NCBI RefSeq assembly: GCF_900119315.1
Contig: NZ_LT827010.1
Coordinates: forward strand, 4,683,001-4,747,000
Length of the DNA stretch: 64,000 nt
Source: Actinoplanes sp. SE50/110
GTDB lineage: Bacteria > Actinomycetota > Actinomycetes > Mycobacteriales > Micromonosporaceae
Reading direction: 5' to 3'
Part shown: positions 16,975 to 26,361 of the stretch, piece after piece
How positions within the stretch are numbered: position 1 is the first letter of the stretch
Layout: every line of letters starts with the position of its first letter
Translations under genes and position numbers: made by a program
The notes under the pieces: model-generated
Database searches by the model: none
What the model was told of the DNA's origin: nothing
What the model saw: only the letters and a program-made list of their open reading frames with translations

Positions 16975-17343
16975 ATGCTCAGTTGGGGCACGATGATCTA
17001 CGGCGCGGCGCTGTCCGCGCTGCTCGCCGCCGTTCTGGTCGCCGCCGCCGTGCGGCCGCGTCGCCCGGCCGTGATCGCCACCGCCGCGATCGGCGCCCTG
17101 CTCGGGCCGCTGGCGTGGAACGCGATCCTGCGCGCCGCCCACGGCGCCCAGTTCTTCACCGACGCGCCCGTCGCGGTCCTGCCCGCCTCGTGGCAGGACA
17201 CCGGCAGCGGCGTGTTCACCATCGCGGTCACCGCGCTCGCGCTCGGCCTCGGGCCCCTCGCCGCGGGAACCGGCCGCCGGCTCGCCGCCACCGCCGCACT
17301 CGCCGGCCTGGCAGCCTTCCTCATCGACGTCTACCTGTACTGA
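16975..17343 (+). CDS. Small integral membrane protein of the transposon cargo
   Basis: 122 residues, ATG four bases after GGGAGG. Four predicted membrane helices (about 8-28, 34-52, 72-92, 99-118) with Arg-rich short loops and no domain I can name. It diverges from the DUF1259 gene across the operator at 16,926, so it is likely switched on with the chromate genes. Function unknown; an accessory membrane role is inference only. Confidence 0.65.
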   Translation: MLSWGTMIYGAALSALLAAVLVAAAVRPRRPAVIATAAIGALLGPLAWNAILRAAHGAQFFTDAPVAVLPASWQDTGSGVFTIAVTALALGLGPLAAGTGRRLAATAALAGLAAFLIDVYLY

Positions 17344-17441
17344 GACGCACTGCGATCGTGCGCAGCAACGCGAGGCAGGGGAGCCGATCGGGGGCGGACA
17401 CCGCCTCCCTGCGGTTCCGGCTGGGTATTCGCCGAGGCGGG

Positions 17442-17822
17442 TCAGCGTTGCGGGGGCAGATGATGGTCCGGGCTGGCCGACACCCGGTGCTCGGCGGTGT
17501 AGACCGCCTCGGTCACCAGCCGGGCCACATGCTCGTCGGCGATCACGTAGATCACCCGGCGCCCGTCGCGCCGAGCGGCCACCAGGCCGGCCAGTCGCAG
17601 CTTGCTCAAGTGCTGGGACACCGCCGGACGCGCCGCGCCCACCGCTGCCGTCAACGCGGTCACGTCCTGCTCGCCGGCCAGCAGCGCGACCATCAGCCGC
17701 AGCCGCGTCGCGTCCGCAAGCATCCCCAGCGCCAGCGTTGCTGCACCGATGACGTTGTCACTCACAGCGCGTTGTTGCAGGTCACTGGCACTTGCCATGT
17801 TGTCGCGTGCGTGCATGAGCAC
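17442..17822 (-). CDS. ArsR/SmtB-family metal-responsive repressor
   Basis: 126 residues from ATG at 17,822; an ATG at 17,798 would give 118. Winged HTH: LGMLADATRLRLMVALLAGEQDVTALTAAVGAARPAVSQHLSKL, then wing LVAARRDGRRVIYVI. The last helix reads DEHVARLVTEAVYTAEH, keeping D, H and the last H of the four-ligand alpha-5 site of CzrA/NmtR-type sensors; the third ligand is a Thr. It diverges from the cation exporter, so it most likely represses that gene and lets go on binding Zn, Co or Ni (family knowledge plus context). It might also bind the chromate-locus palindromes. Confidence 0.88.
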   Translation of the reverse strand: MLMHARDNMASASDLQQRAVSDNVIGAATLALGMLADATRLRLMVALLAGEQDVTALTAAVGAARPAVSQHLSKLRLAGLVAARRDGRRVIYVIADEHVARLVTEAVYTAEHRVSASPDHHLPPQR

Positions 17823-17875
17823 ATATTATGGCGGTGACAGCACGTAGACCACCCGCGAGCACGAGGACGATTGCG

Positions 17876-19120
17876 ATGGCTGAGCCGGCGCACCGCCACG
17901 AACCGCACGGCGTCGCACCCGAGCACCACGGCCACGGCCACGACCATGGCCATGAGCACCCGCACGGTGAAAGCCACGGACATGATCACGATCACGGAGG
18001 CCACGAGCACGGCCAGGGACTCTGGCATCGCCTCCAGCACATGATCACACCGCACTCGCACGACAGCGCCGACAAGGTCGACTCGGCCATGGAAGCCTCC
18101 CGCGACGGCATGCGCGCCCTGTGGATCTCGCTCGCCGTGCTCGGCGCGACCGCGATCATGCAGGCGCTGATCGTGGTGTTCTCCGGATCGGTCGCCCTGC
18201 TCGGTGACACCCTGCACAACGTCGCCGACGCACTCACCGCCGTCCCGCTGGGCATCGCCTTCATGCTCGGACGCCGGGCCGCCACCCGCGCCTACACCTA
18301 CGGCTTCGGCCGCGCCGAAGACCTCGCCGGCATCGTCATCGTGCTGGTCATCGCCGCCTCGTCGATCACCGCCGCCTGGCTCGCCGTTGACCGGCTGCTG
18401 CACCCGCAACCCATGACGCACCTGCCCTGGGTTCTCGCCGCTGCCGTGATTGGCTTTGCCGGTAACGAGATCGTCGCCCGCTACCGCATCACCGTCGGCC
18501 GCCGGATCGGCTCCGCCGCCCTGGTCGCCGACGGCCTGCACGCGCGCACCGACGGCTTCACCTCCCTCGCGGTCGTCCTCGCCGCGCTCGGCACCTGGGC
18601 GGGCTGGAGCTGGGCCGACCCGGCCGTGGGCCTGGCCATCACCATCGCGATCGCCTTCGTCCTCAAAGACGCCGCCCGCGAGGTCTACCACCGGCTCATG
18701 GACCGCGTCGACCCTGAACTGGTCGACCAGGCCGAGCGGACCTTGCGCGCCATCCCCGGCGTTCACGACGTCTCCGGTCTGCGGCTGCGCTGGATCGGGC
18801 ACCGCATGCACGCCGAAGCCGCCGTCGTCGTCGACGCCAACCTCACCCTGCTCGCCGCACACGAAATCGCCGCCGACGCCGAACACCAACTCACCCACGG
18901 CGTGCCCCGGCTGACCGGCGTCACCGTCCACGTCGACCCCGACAGCCACCCCGGCGGCCAGCACCACACCGACATCTCCCACGACCGCCGCGACCGCATC
19001 ACCGCCAGCGTCGCCACCACCGTTGTGCCAGCCAAGCCGGTCAACAGGGCACTAGCCCTGCTGAGCTCCTCTCCGATCTACTCGTCGTCGCCGGCGTCCG
19101 GGTCGCGCAGCCTGCGGTAG
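17876..19120 (+). CDS. Cation-diffusion-facilitator metal exporter (CzcD/ZitB type)
   Basis: 414 residues from the ATG at 17,876; the in-frame ATG at 17,828 would leave five bases to the arsR start. A His-rich N-terminus of nearly thirty His in sixty residues (HGHGHDHGHEHPHGESHGHD) precedes six membrane helices. Metal-site motifs of CDF helices are seen as LLGDTLHNVADA (helix 2) and LVADGLHARTDG (helix 5), followed by the cytoplasmic C-terminal domain (VHDVSGLRLRWIGHRMHAEAAV). Expected to extrude Zn2+/Co2+/Cd2+ by proton antiport. The last 45 residues look unrelated to the family and overlap the tnpA end by 43 bases, suggesting the original stop was lost when cargo and tnpA were joined. Confidence 0.9.
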   Translation: MAEPAHRHEPHGVAPEHHGHGHDHGHEHPHGESHGHDHDHGGHEHGQGLWHRLQHMITPHSHDSADKVDSAMEASRDGMRALWISLAVLGATAIMQALIVVFSGSVALLGDTLHNVADALTAVPLGIAFMLGRRAATRAYTYGFGRAEDLAGIVIVLVIAASSITAAWLAVDRLLHPQPMTHLPWVLAAAVIGFAGNEIVARYRITVGRRIGSAALVADGLHARTDGFTSLAVVLAALGTWAGWSWADPAVGLAITIAIAFVLKDAAREVYHRLMDRVDPELVDQAERTLRAIPGVHDVSGLRLRWIGHRMHAEAAVVVDANLTLLAAHEIAADAEHQLTHGVPRLTGVTVHVDPDSHPGGQHHTDISHDRRDRITASVATTVVPAKPVNRALALLSSSPIYSSSPASGSRSLR

Positions 19121-22100
19121 GTGCGCCCACCCAAGTCGGGCAGGGTGAAGGTGTAGTGGCCGTGGACGCGGATGTGGTGGCGCACGAACGGCGAGAGCCG
19201 GCCGACGTCGGCGTCCAGGACCGGATAGCCCTGCGCACGCAGCCCGGCCAGGGCGAGGTCCAGGTAGAGGGTGTTCCACAGCGTGATGCAGTTAAGGACC
19301 AGGCCGAGCGCGCCGAGCTGGTCCTCCATGCCGTCGTGGTAGGCACGGTGCAGTTCCCCGCGGCGGCCGTGGAAGACGTGCCGGGCCAGGTCATGGCGTC
19401 CCTCGTTGAGGTTGCGCATGCCCTTGATCTGGCGCCGGTACGGTTCGTCGTCGACGAAGGTCAGCACGTGCAGGGTCTTAAAAATCCGCCCATAGGCCGC
19501 CAGGGCCTCGCCGAGCTGGGTCAGGTTCCCGCCGGCCGACAGCACCCGCAGCACGTCGTAGGCCGACACCTGCCAGGTGTGAATGGATCCGGCGATGCGC
19601 AGCATGTCGGGCCAGTGCCGGCGGATCCGGTCCAGGTCGATGATCCCGCGGGCGGTCGCGTCCAAGGGGCCGTAGTCGGCGCTGCGGTCGATGCGCCACA
19701 GCTTGGCGTCGGGCAGGTCGGCCAGCTGCGGCCGGTAGTCGAAGCCGAGTAGCTGCAGCAGGCCGAAGACGACGTCGGAGTACGAGCCGGTGTCGGTGAT
19801 GATGACCTCGGGGCGGCGGCCGCCGTCGCGCCGGTACAGCAGGTCGATCAGGTGCATCGAGTCGCGCGGCGTACCGGACAACACCCGGCCGGCGGTGCCG
19901 ACGGCCTGGTCGTTGACCATGTTGAGCCAGGTCGCGCCGCGCCGCTGACCGAAGTATTTCGGGTTCGGCCGGGCGTGCACGCTGCGCACCGGAACCACGA
20001 ACCGCATCCCGTCAGCTGCGGCGACCAAGCCGCCGCCCCACGCCCGGGCCATGCCGATGCCGTCCTGGGCGTCGATCAACACGCCGTTCGCGGCGGCGTA
20101 GGTCTCCGGCCGCAGGTAGGTCGCGTCGACGTGGCTGATCCGGCCCCTGGTCAGCGCCGGGATGCCGTCGGAGATGACCGGGCGAACCCGACGTTGAGCG
20201 CGTGCGCCGTCAAGGTCGCGGCGATCGTCACGTGCAGGTCGTCCAGGCGGGTGGCCGACCCGGACAGCGCGGTGAACGCGGCCGCGAAGCCCGGGTACCA
20301 GGCCATCACCTCCAAGATCAGCTCGCCCAGGTCGATGCGCGGCAGCATCGCCTGCACCCGATGGCGCAGGTCGACCAGGCTCGCCGGGTCCGGGATCGCG
20401 GTGACCTTCTGCGCGTGCAGCCGGCCCTCGTCGTCGAGCCGGGCCGCGGTGTCCGCGGACAGCCCGGCCGCGACCGTCCGCCACGCCTCGTCCAGCGTCA
20501 CCGCGTGAGCCTGCAGCAGGTCGTGGGGTTCCTCGGGCAGTTGCAGCGCGTTCAACGCGGGCGCCTTGGCCTGCTGCCAGGCGTCGCCGTCGAGTAGCCG
20601 GGCCCGCGGGTCACCCCAGCGTTCGGAGACCGCGGCGAAGATGTCACGGCGCTTGAGCCGCTGATGGAACTGCTCGAGCACGCAGAACACGTACGCGGCC
20701 TTGTCCACCGTGCCCGGCGGCCGGTCCTTCGGGAACACCAGGCGCTGCCACCAGCCGGACGGCACGACGTCCACCTGGATCCGGCGGGCGTCGAGGAACC
20801 CGGCGGCGACCTTGCGGCCCTGCCGTGCATCCAGCAGCTCCGGCAGGCCGTTGACCGCGTACAGCACCGGCGCGGCGTCCGCGGTGGCGCCGAACTCGAT
20901 GACCTGACACAACATGGGCACGAACCCGCGGATGGTGGCCATCCGCTCCAGCAAATGCGCCCGCCACTCCCCATCCGGATCCGCGTCCGCCGGCGGCAAC
21001 ACCTCAGCGATCCCGGCGACCGCCGCCCGCAGCTCAGCGCGCGACACCTTGCTCTCGATCGCGTCCCACACCTGCTGCAGGCGCACCTGCTCACCCCACT
21101 CGGCCGCCTCCAGCAGCACCGCCACCGCGGCCGCGAGCTTCCCGGCATGCCGCGACACCTTCGGATAGCGGCGCAGCTTCTCCTTTTTCGACTGCCGCTC
21201 GGCCCGGCTCATCAACTCCGTGGTCATCAGCACGTCGAACAACTCCAACGCGTCATCGACCGAGCGCGCCTCCAACGCCCGCACCGTCGCCAGCAAGGTG
21301 GCCAGCTTGCGCGGGTACGGGTGCCGGCGCAGCGTCGGCGCCTTCGCCTCCAACCCGTAGCGGGCCAGCTCCCACACCCGCCGCCACGGCACCATCGCGA
21401 CATCCAGCCCACCCAAGCCGAGCCCGGCGACCTCACCGGCCCGCTGCAACGCCCGCACCATGCCGATACCCGACGTCCTCGTCACCGGCGTCCGTAACCG
21501 CTCCAGCTGCGAGAACCGAGAACCCTCCGGAACGTCGAGCAGACCCTCCAGCAGCCGCGCCTGCTCCGCCGACACCAGCCCCGACAGCCGCTCGTGCAGC
21601 CGATCAGTGGCCTTCCCACGAACCTGCGCCACCAGCCGGGCCAGCGTGCTCACCGCCGGCAGTAGCACCTTGCGCTCGCGCAGCCAGCCCACCGCCACGT
21701 CGAACAGCGCCTTCGGCCCGTCCCCACTCGTCCACGCCTGGTCATCGACCCAGCGAATCAGCTCCGGCTCCGCCGCGGCGAAGTCGGTGTACCCGTACTC
21801 CCGGGCGATCTCCCACTGATGCTCGAAACGCGTCTTCTCCCGCCGCAGGTACCCCTTGACCCTGGACGGATCCGCCACGCCGACCTGGCGCGCGACGTAG
21901 TCGACCGCCTCGGTCGGCACTTCGAGGGGATCGGCCAAAAACAAGCCCAGCGCCCGCACGGTCGCCACCTGCAACCCGAACCCGATCCGGTTCTCGTCAC
22001 CGCGGCGCCGGGCCACCAGGTCCCGGTCGAAGTCGTCCAGGAAGAACAGGCCCTCCAGCTCCGTCGGCGTCAGCCTGGCCGGAAACCGGCCATAGGCGGA

Positions 22101-22133
22101 GGCCTGCTCATCAGTGAGGAACTCAACCGGCAC
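19078..22133 (-). pseudogene. tnpA: Tn3-family transposase with one frameshift
   Basis: Two overlapping frames give one TnpA of about 985 residues, the family length. Frame one (from 22,133) runs from PVEFLTDEQASAYGRFP through the DUF4158 and central helical domains to AHALNVGF and stops at 20,151; frame two resumes with PVISDGIPALTRGRISHVD and carries the DDE core: HVDATYL, VIITDTGSYSDVVF, RNLNEGRHDLAR, ending LPDLGGRTYRRLRD. The break is a one-base loss at about 20,184-20,190. Either the gene is dead, or it is expressed by frameshifting, or the read is wrong. Its start lies 97 bases from the right inverted repeat, and it reads toward the cargo. Confidence 0.9.
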
Positions 22134-22229
22134 AGCCCAAAACGCTAGAAGAGATCGAACATGATCGAAGCCGGGCTAACGGTCAGCCGATCACGACGAC
22201 CGACGTACCCCAATCGTGTCCGCCCGGAT

Positions 22230-22273
22230 CAAGATCACCCTTAGCGCCAGTTCTCGTTCCGATGCTCCTCAAC
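22230..22273 (-). repeat. Right terminal inverted repeat of the Tn3-family transposon
   Basis: Read on the minus strand it begins GTTGAGGAGCATCGGAACG and ends GGTGATCTTG, differing from the left end at three positions. It ends 69 bases before the GTG of the neighbouring SDR gene, so insertion probably displaced that gene's promoter. Confidence 0.9.
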
Positions 22274-22342
22274 GGCCGTGGCTGGCTCGGTGGTGCGACC
22301 GGCTGTTCCGCACCGTCGCTTCCGGCAGTGCGCGGTGAGCCG

Positions 22343-23023
22343 GTGAACCGCCTGGCGGTGGTGACCGGGGCGGCCCGCGGTTTCGGCGCGGCCCTGTCCG
22401 AGCGGCTCGCCGCCGGCGGCTGGGATGTGGTGGCCTGCGTCCGGGATGCCGGTGCGGCTGCGGGCCGTGGCCGGGTGCGGGTCGTGCGGCACGACGTGCG
22501 GGACCCGGTCGGGGAGGAGCTACTCGCCGCGGTCGGGGAGCGGGCCGTCGACGTGCTGGTCAACAACGCGGGGATCGGTGCGCCGGGCCGGCCGCTCGCG
22601 GAGACCGACCCGGCGACGATTCTGGCCGCGGTCGACGTGAACGTGGCCGGTCCGCTGCGTCTGGCTCAGGCGCTGGCGCCGCGGCTGCTGCAGGCCCGTG
22701 ATCCGCTGATCGTCAACGTGTCGTCGCGGTTGGGTTCGCTGACCGCGCAGGCGGCCGGGGTGTTCGCCGCGCACCGGACCAGCTACGCCTACCGGATCTC
22801 GAAGGCGGCCCAGAACATGCTGACGGTCGCCCTCGCCCAGGAATTCGCCGGGCGGATCCGCTGCTGGGCGGTCCATCCGGGCGCGCTGACCACGGCGATG
22901 GGTGGCCGGGACGCCGCCACCGATCCGGTCGACGCCGCGGAACGCCTCGCGGCACTGCTGGACCGGCACGATCAGACCTCGCCCCGCTACTTCTCGCTGG
23001 ACGGCCCGGAGCTCACCTGGTAG
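22343..23023 (+). CDS. Short-chain dehydrogenase beside the transposon end
   Basis: 226 residues from GTG (another GTG at 22,328 is possible). SDR features: VVTGAARGFGAAL cofactor loop at the very start, VLVNNAGIG, catalytic serine in VNVSSRLGS and YRISK as YxxxK, HPGALTT after it. The protein is short for the family and its cofactor region is compact. No obvious ribosome site. The proximity of the right inverted repeat means its expression may now depend on the transposon (inference). Substrate unknown. Confidence 0.82.
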   Translation: MNRLAVVTGAARGFGAALSERLAAGGWDVVACVRDAGAAAGRGRVRVVRHDVRDPVGEELLAAVGERAVDVLVNNAGIGAPGRPLAETDPATILAAVDVNVAGPLRLAQALAPRLLQARDPLIVNVSSRLGSLTAQAAGVFAAHRTSYAYRISKAAQNMLTVALAQEFAGRIRCWAVHPGALTTAMGGRDAATDPVDAAERLAALLDRHDQTSPRYFSLDGPELTW

Positions 23024-23053
23024 CGCATCCACCGCGGGCGCATAGCCGTGGGG

Positions 23054-23545
23054 TTACAGGGGCCCCAGCGCTGAGTGCGGTTCCACGTCGAGAGCCAGGC
23101 CCTCCAGGATGCTCAGCAGCTGGCGCTCCTCGTACCTGAAGTGCGATTCCATGATCGCCGCCACACCGTCCAGGTGACGGTGCAGCTCTGCGGGTGGCGC
23201 AGCCCGGGCGACGGCGGACTGCAGCCCACCCACCAGGTGAGCGATCATCGAGTGGTCCTGCTGCAGGCGACGCAGCGTTTCCCGCAGGTGGGGATGCTGC
23301 TCGACGATCGCGGGGAACAGGTGATGATCCTCGCCCTCGTGGTGGGCGGCCAGCGCCGTGCAGAACCCGTGACAGAACAGCAGCAGATCTCTGGTGGCCG
23401 GCTCGACCGCTTCGCCCGCGGCCAACGCGTGCCGGGTCACTGCCAGCGCCTCGCGCAATCTGCCGTGGACGCTGCGCAGCTCGCGATTCCAGGCGATCAC
23501 CCTGGTCTTCTCGCCCTCACCCACAGGGGCGGGGCGAAGGGACAA
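23054..23545 (-). CDS. Hemerythrin HHE-domain protein
   Basis: 163 residues from a TTG; GTG codons at residues 8 and 17 are alternatives. Four-helix bundle with the iron ligands in place: RSVHGRLREAL, HHEGEDHHLFPAI, QQDHSMIAHLVGG and SHFRYEERQLLSIL. These cation-binding proteins hold a di-iron centre and bind oxygen or nitric oxide or sense redox state. A Cys pair (FCHGFC) stands next to the second helix. Convergent with the SDR upstream, 30 bases apart; no operon partner. Confidence 0.85.
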   Translation of the reverse strand: MSLRPAPVGEGEKTRVIAWNRELRSVHGRLREALAVTRHALAAGEAVEPATRDLLLFCHGFCTALAAHHEGEDHHLFPAIVEQHPHLRETLRRLQQDHSMIAHLVGGLQSAVARAAPPAELHRHLDGVAAIMESHFRYEERQLLSILEGLALDVEPHSALGPL

Positions 23546-23697
23546 CGATCATCATGGTGATCTCCCCTTCCGTCCGGCGCCTCCATGCCTGACACGGTCT
23601 GCCACCGACACGCGACGCTACGGACGAGCCTAGCGCCGACCCGGATCCACCGGGAGCGCGGGGATGGTGCGCCGGCGATGGTCGGCATGCTCATCCG

Positions 23698-24024
23698 TCA
23701 GCACACGCTGAGACCCTCAGCCGGATTGGTATAGCCGAAGAGGTCGCCGTTGCGGATCCAGCCGTATGCGGACAGCGACGGCACGTAGGCGTTGGTTTGC
23801 CAGCCCCAGATGCCGTCCTGCTGGCAGACCGCGTAGACGTACTCGTTCTGGGTGTGCCCGATGGTGGTGGGGCCACCATACTCGTCGAAGACCAGGGCGA
23901 AATACGGTGCGGCCACGGTGCTCCAGTCGGCGGCCCGGGCCTGTGCGGCCCGGCTCACGCCAAGCGTCCCGGCCAGGACTGCGGTGGTCAGTGCGGCGCC
24001 GAGGAACGGCTTACGAATATTCAT
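23698..24024 (-). CDS. Small secreted SH3-like protein
   Basis: 108 residues, ATG seven bases after GGAGGAG. Signal peptide: MNIRKPFLGAALTTAVLAG, then SRAAQARA cleavage region. The mature 75 residues are rich in Trp, Tyr and Gly (YVYAVCQQDGIWGWQTNAYV, YGWIRNGDLFG) with two cysteines, one at the very C-terminus, that probably pair. The pattern resembles bacterial SH3-type cell-wall-binding modules of actinobacterial secreted proteins, but I do not claim a family. The long leader region upstream implies regulated expression. Confidence 0.7.
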   Translation of the reverse strand: MNIRKPFLGAALTTAVLAGTLGVSRAAQARAADWSTVAAPYFALVFDEYGGPTTIGHTQNEYVYAVCQQDGIWGWQTNAYVPSLSAYGWIRNGDLFGYTNPAEGLSVC

Positions 24025-24595
24025 GGGAATCTCCTCCGTAGTTCGGCCGGGCCGCGCGATCCGGGCACAACAGGAACATGCCACTTGTCGGCAGGGAATG
24101 CGGGCGCCCGGCGATACTTCTGACTTATCGGGATCAGGCTCAGGTCGCAGTACCGGGGGAGGTGCGGCGAGTTTCGCTGAATCGTCGCGCCCACGAGAGA
24201 TGGTGAAGATGTCCGATCGGTAAAAGGGTGAGCCGGTGGTTTTATATCAGCCACGTCCGGTTGGTCGCCGGTGGCGCGGCGAGCACTTTTTCCGGGAGTG
24301 ATGGCGAGCGCCCTTCGCGTGGCGGACGCACACGGTCGGTGTCGATGGTGCGGGAAAGCCGTGGCTCGGCCGGCGGCCACGGGCGGTCTTTTCGGTGACC
24401 GGCCACGGGCAATGAAGGGCAGGGCGATTTGTCCTGGACGCGCCAGCGGCCAAAATCGCCCTGCCCGGCCTCCGCGGGAGCGGCGATCAGATATCGGCCG
24501 CAGCATGGGACATGAAGAAACTGATCTTTATTTGTCCGCCCGTCCACATCGCCGTCCGGACCGTCGCCCCGCGAATCCGTCGCCGTGGGAATGCG
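24025..24595. other. 571-base intergenic region with promoter of the secreted gene
   Basis: No coding frame with protein-like composition is visible on either strand. The part next to 24,024 must carry promoter and leader of the small secreted protein; I searched it for riboswitch-like conserved boxes and saw none convincing. AT-rich TTTTATATCAG lies at 24,240. A strong stem (see 24,417-24,466) stands beyond it, and the unit GGCCACGGGC occurs twice at about 24,375 and 24,401. Confidence 0.5.
24417..24466. terminator. Stem-loop with perfect 14-bp stem
   Basis: GGGCAGGGCGATTT (24,417-24,430) pairs exactly with AAATCGCCCTGCCC (24,453-24,466), 22-base loop. It lies 130 bases after the TerC stop in the direction of its transcription, so it may end that transcript. 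The T run follows the stem base on the plus strand only weakly. Confidence 0.45.
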
Positions 24596-25588
24596 TCATC
24601 GTCGTGAGCTGATCTTCGACGCGTCGAGGCGGGCTTTGAGGATCGAGGCCAGGGCGGTGATCGACAAAGTGCCGGCGATGACCGACAGGGAGACGCCGAT
24701 GCTGATGTGCGGGGCCCAGTCGACCGGGTCGCCGCCGTTGACGAAGGGCAGATTGTTGTCGGCCAGGGCCTGCAGCACGAGTTTGACGCCGATGAATCCG
24801 AGGACGACGCTGAGGCCGATGGACAGGTAGGCCAGGCGGTCCAGGAGGCCGCCGAGCAGGAAGTAGAGCTGACGCAGGCCCATCATGGCGAAAACGGTCG
24901 CGGTGAAGATCAGGTAGGGCTGGTCGGTGAGGCCGAAGATGGCCGGCAGCGAGTCCAGAGCGAAGATCACGTCGGTGGTGCCGATCGCGATGAACACGAC
25001 GATCAGCGGGGTGAGGCGGCGGCGGCCGCGGGCATCGCGGGTGGTCAGGCGGGCGTTGTCGTAGCTGCCGGTCATCGGCAGGACGTGGCGGGCCCAGCGG
25101 ATGACGATGTTCTCGGCGTATTCCGGCTCGTCGGTGTCGTAGCCGAACAGCCGGACCGCGGTGTAGATCAGGAAGCCGCCGAAAATGTAGAACACCCCGG
25201 TGAAGCGGCTGATCGCGGCGGCGCCGAGGGCGATGAAGACGCCGCGGAGCAGCAGCGACAGGATGATCCCGATCAGCAGGACCTTCTGCTGGTGGCGTCG
25301 TTCGATCCGGAACCGCGACATGATGATGACGAAGACGAACAGGTTGTCGACCGACAGGCTGTACTCGGTGAGCCAGCCGGCCAGGTACTGCCCGGCGGCG
25401 GCGCCGTCGAAGCGCAGCCACAGGAAACCGGCGAACAGCAGTGCGGCGGTGACGTAACCGGTGACCCACAGGGCGCATTCGCGCAGGCTCGGCTCGTGCG
25501 GGCGGCGGCTGACCAGGGCGAGGTCGGCGAGCACGAGGGCGCCGAGTCCGACCAGGGTGACCGTCCACAACCAGGCGGCAACCTCCAC
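24596..25588 (-). CDS. TerC/Alx-family integral membrane protein
   Basis: 330 residues from the GTG after GGGAGG; a TTG nine codons earlier is possible. Nine hydrophobic helices with the family acidic signatures: GWLTEYSLSVDNLFVFVIIM, GTTDVIFALDSLPAIFGLT and the linking loop with FGYDTDEPEYAENIVIRW. TerC-like proteins (Alx, MeeF) export Mn2+ and help metalate exported enzymes; tellurite resistance is the older name. No ter gene cluster surrounds it. The 90 bases upstream are shared with the TetR stop and I see no yybP-ykoY-like Mn riboswitch there. Confidence 0.92.
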   Translation of the reverse strand: MEVAAWLWTVTLVGLGALVLADLALVSRRPHEPSLRECALWVTGYVTAALLFAGFLWLRFDGAAAGQYLAGWLTEYSLSVDNLFVFVIIMSRFRIERRHQQKVLLIGIILSLLLRGVFIALGAAAISRFTGVFYIFGGFLIYTAVRLFGYDTDEPEYAENIVIRWARHVLPMTGSYDNARLTTRDARGRRRLTPLIVVFIAIGTTDVIFALDSLPAIFGLTDQPYLIFTATVFAMMGLRQLYFLLGGLLDRLAYLSIGLSVVLGFIGVKLVLQALADNNLPFVNGGDPVDWAPHISIGVSLSVIAGTLSITALASILKARLDASKISSRR

Positions 25589-25678
25589 GGGCGACGACCT
25601 CCCAGCAGTCCACAACGACGGGGAACTATGTGCAGCGTCCCAGAGTCGGGCCGGGCGAGGAACCCCACGACCGAGACA

Positions 25679-26275
25679 TCAGCCGTTATTTATCCCGTGG
25701 CGGGGCGAACCAGTGCTGCCGGTCGGATATCCGACCTGGGCGACGAGTTCGCGGACCCAGTCGACGGCGACCTCGGCCTGGTCGGCGGGGCCGGCGTACA
25801 GGCCGCCGACGATCAGCCAGATCCGGTCGGCGGTGACCGGTGCCAGGCCCCGGGCGGCGACCAGGTCGTCGATGCGGGCACGGGTGTCACGCAGGTAGGC
25901 GCGGGCGATCCGGGCCGGTTCGTCGTCGTCGCCGGGGAACTCGGTGAGGTAGTTGCGAAACGCGCAGCCGCGGTAGTGCGGGCCGCGGACCAGGGCGGCG
26001 ACCTCGCCGACCAGCGCGACCAGTCGGCTGCCCGGGTCGGCGGCGCCGTTCAGGGCGATGTCGGCGGACCGGTCACGGTCGGCGCGGACCAGCTTCAGGT
26101 AGGCCGCGGCGAGGTCGGTCTTGCTGGGGAAGTGCCGGTACAGCAGGTTCTTGCCGCAGCCGGCGGCGTCGATCACCTGGGCCATGCCGACCGCGCGGAC
26201 GCCGTGCGAGTAGAACAGCCGGCTGGCGGCGTGCAGGATCGCGTCGCGGGAGCCGGGGGTGGCGGGGCGGGGCAC
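25679..26275 (-). CDS. TetR-family repressor of the thiolase promoter
   Basis: 198 residues. N-terminal HTH: SRDAILHAASRLFYSHGVRAVGMAQVIDAAGCGKNLLYRHFPSK; the rest is the helical ligand domain with a Cys (RGCAFRNYLTEFPG). It diverges from the thiolase gene, with two GGACCG-NN-CGGTCC sites between them, the classical layout of an autoregulated TetR switch. Likely inducer is an acyl-CoA or steroid-like lipid (inference from target). Confidence 0.88.
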   Translation of the reverse strand: MPRPATPGSRDAILHAASRLFYSHGVRAVGMAQVIDAAGCGKNLLYRHFPSKTDLAAAYLKLVRADRDRSADIALNGAADPGSRLVALVGEVAALVRGPHYRGCAFRNYLTEFPGDDDEPARIARAYLRDTRARIDDLVAARGLAPVTADRIWLIVGGLYAGPADQAEVAVDWVRELVAQVGYPTGSTGSPRHGINNG

Positions 26276-26290
26276 GGTGACAATGGTAAC

Positions 26291-26335
26291 GGACCGCTCG
26301 GTCCAACTCTCCGCTACGCTGGGACCGATCGGTCC
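26291..26335. promoter_or_regulatory. Twin TetR operators between tetR and thiolase
   Basis: GGACCGCTCGGTCC at 26,291-26,304 and GGACCGATCGGTCC at 26,322-26,335 share both 6-bp arms; the second is a perfect 14-bp palindrome. Their starts are 31 bases apart, about three helix turns. They occupy the divergent promoter of the repressor and the thiolase. Confidence 0.8.
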
Positions 26336-26361
26336 GAAACTTGTGGTCAGGAGAAACCCCC

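Noticed and set aside
24025-24240. Possible c-di-AMP (ydaO) or similar riboswitch before the secreted SH3-like gene
   Set aside because: Searched for the conserved boxes on the minus strand and did not find them.
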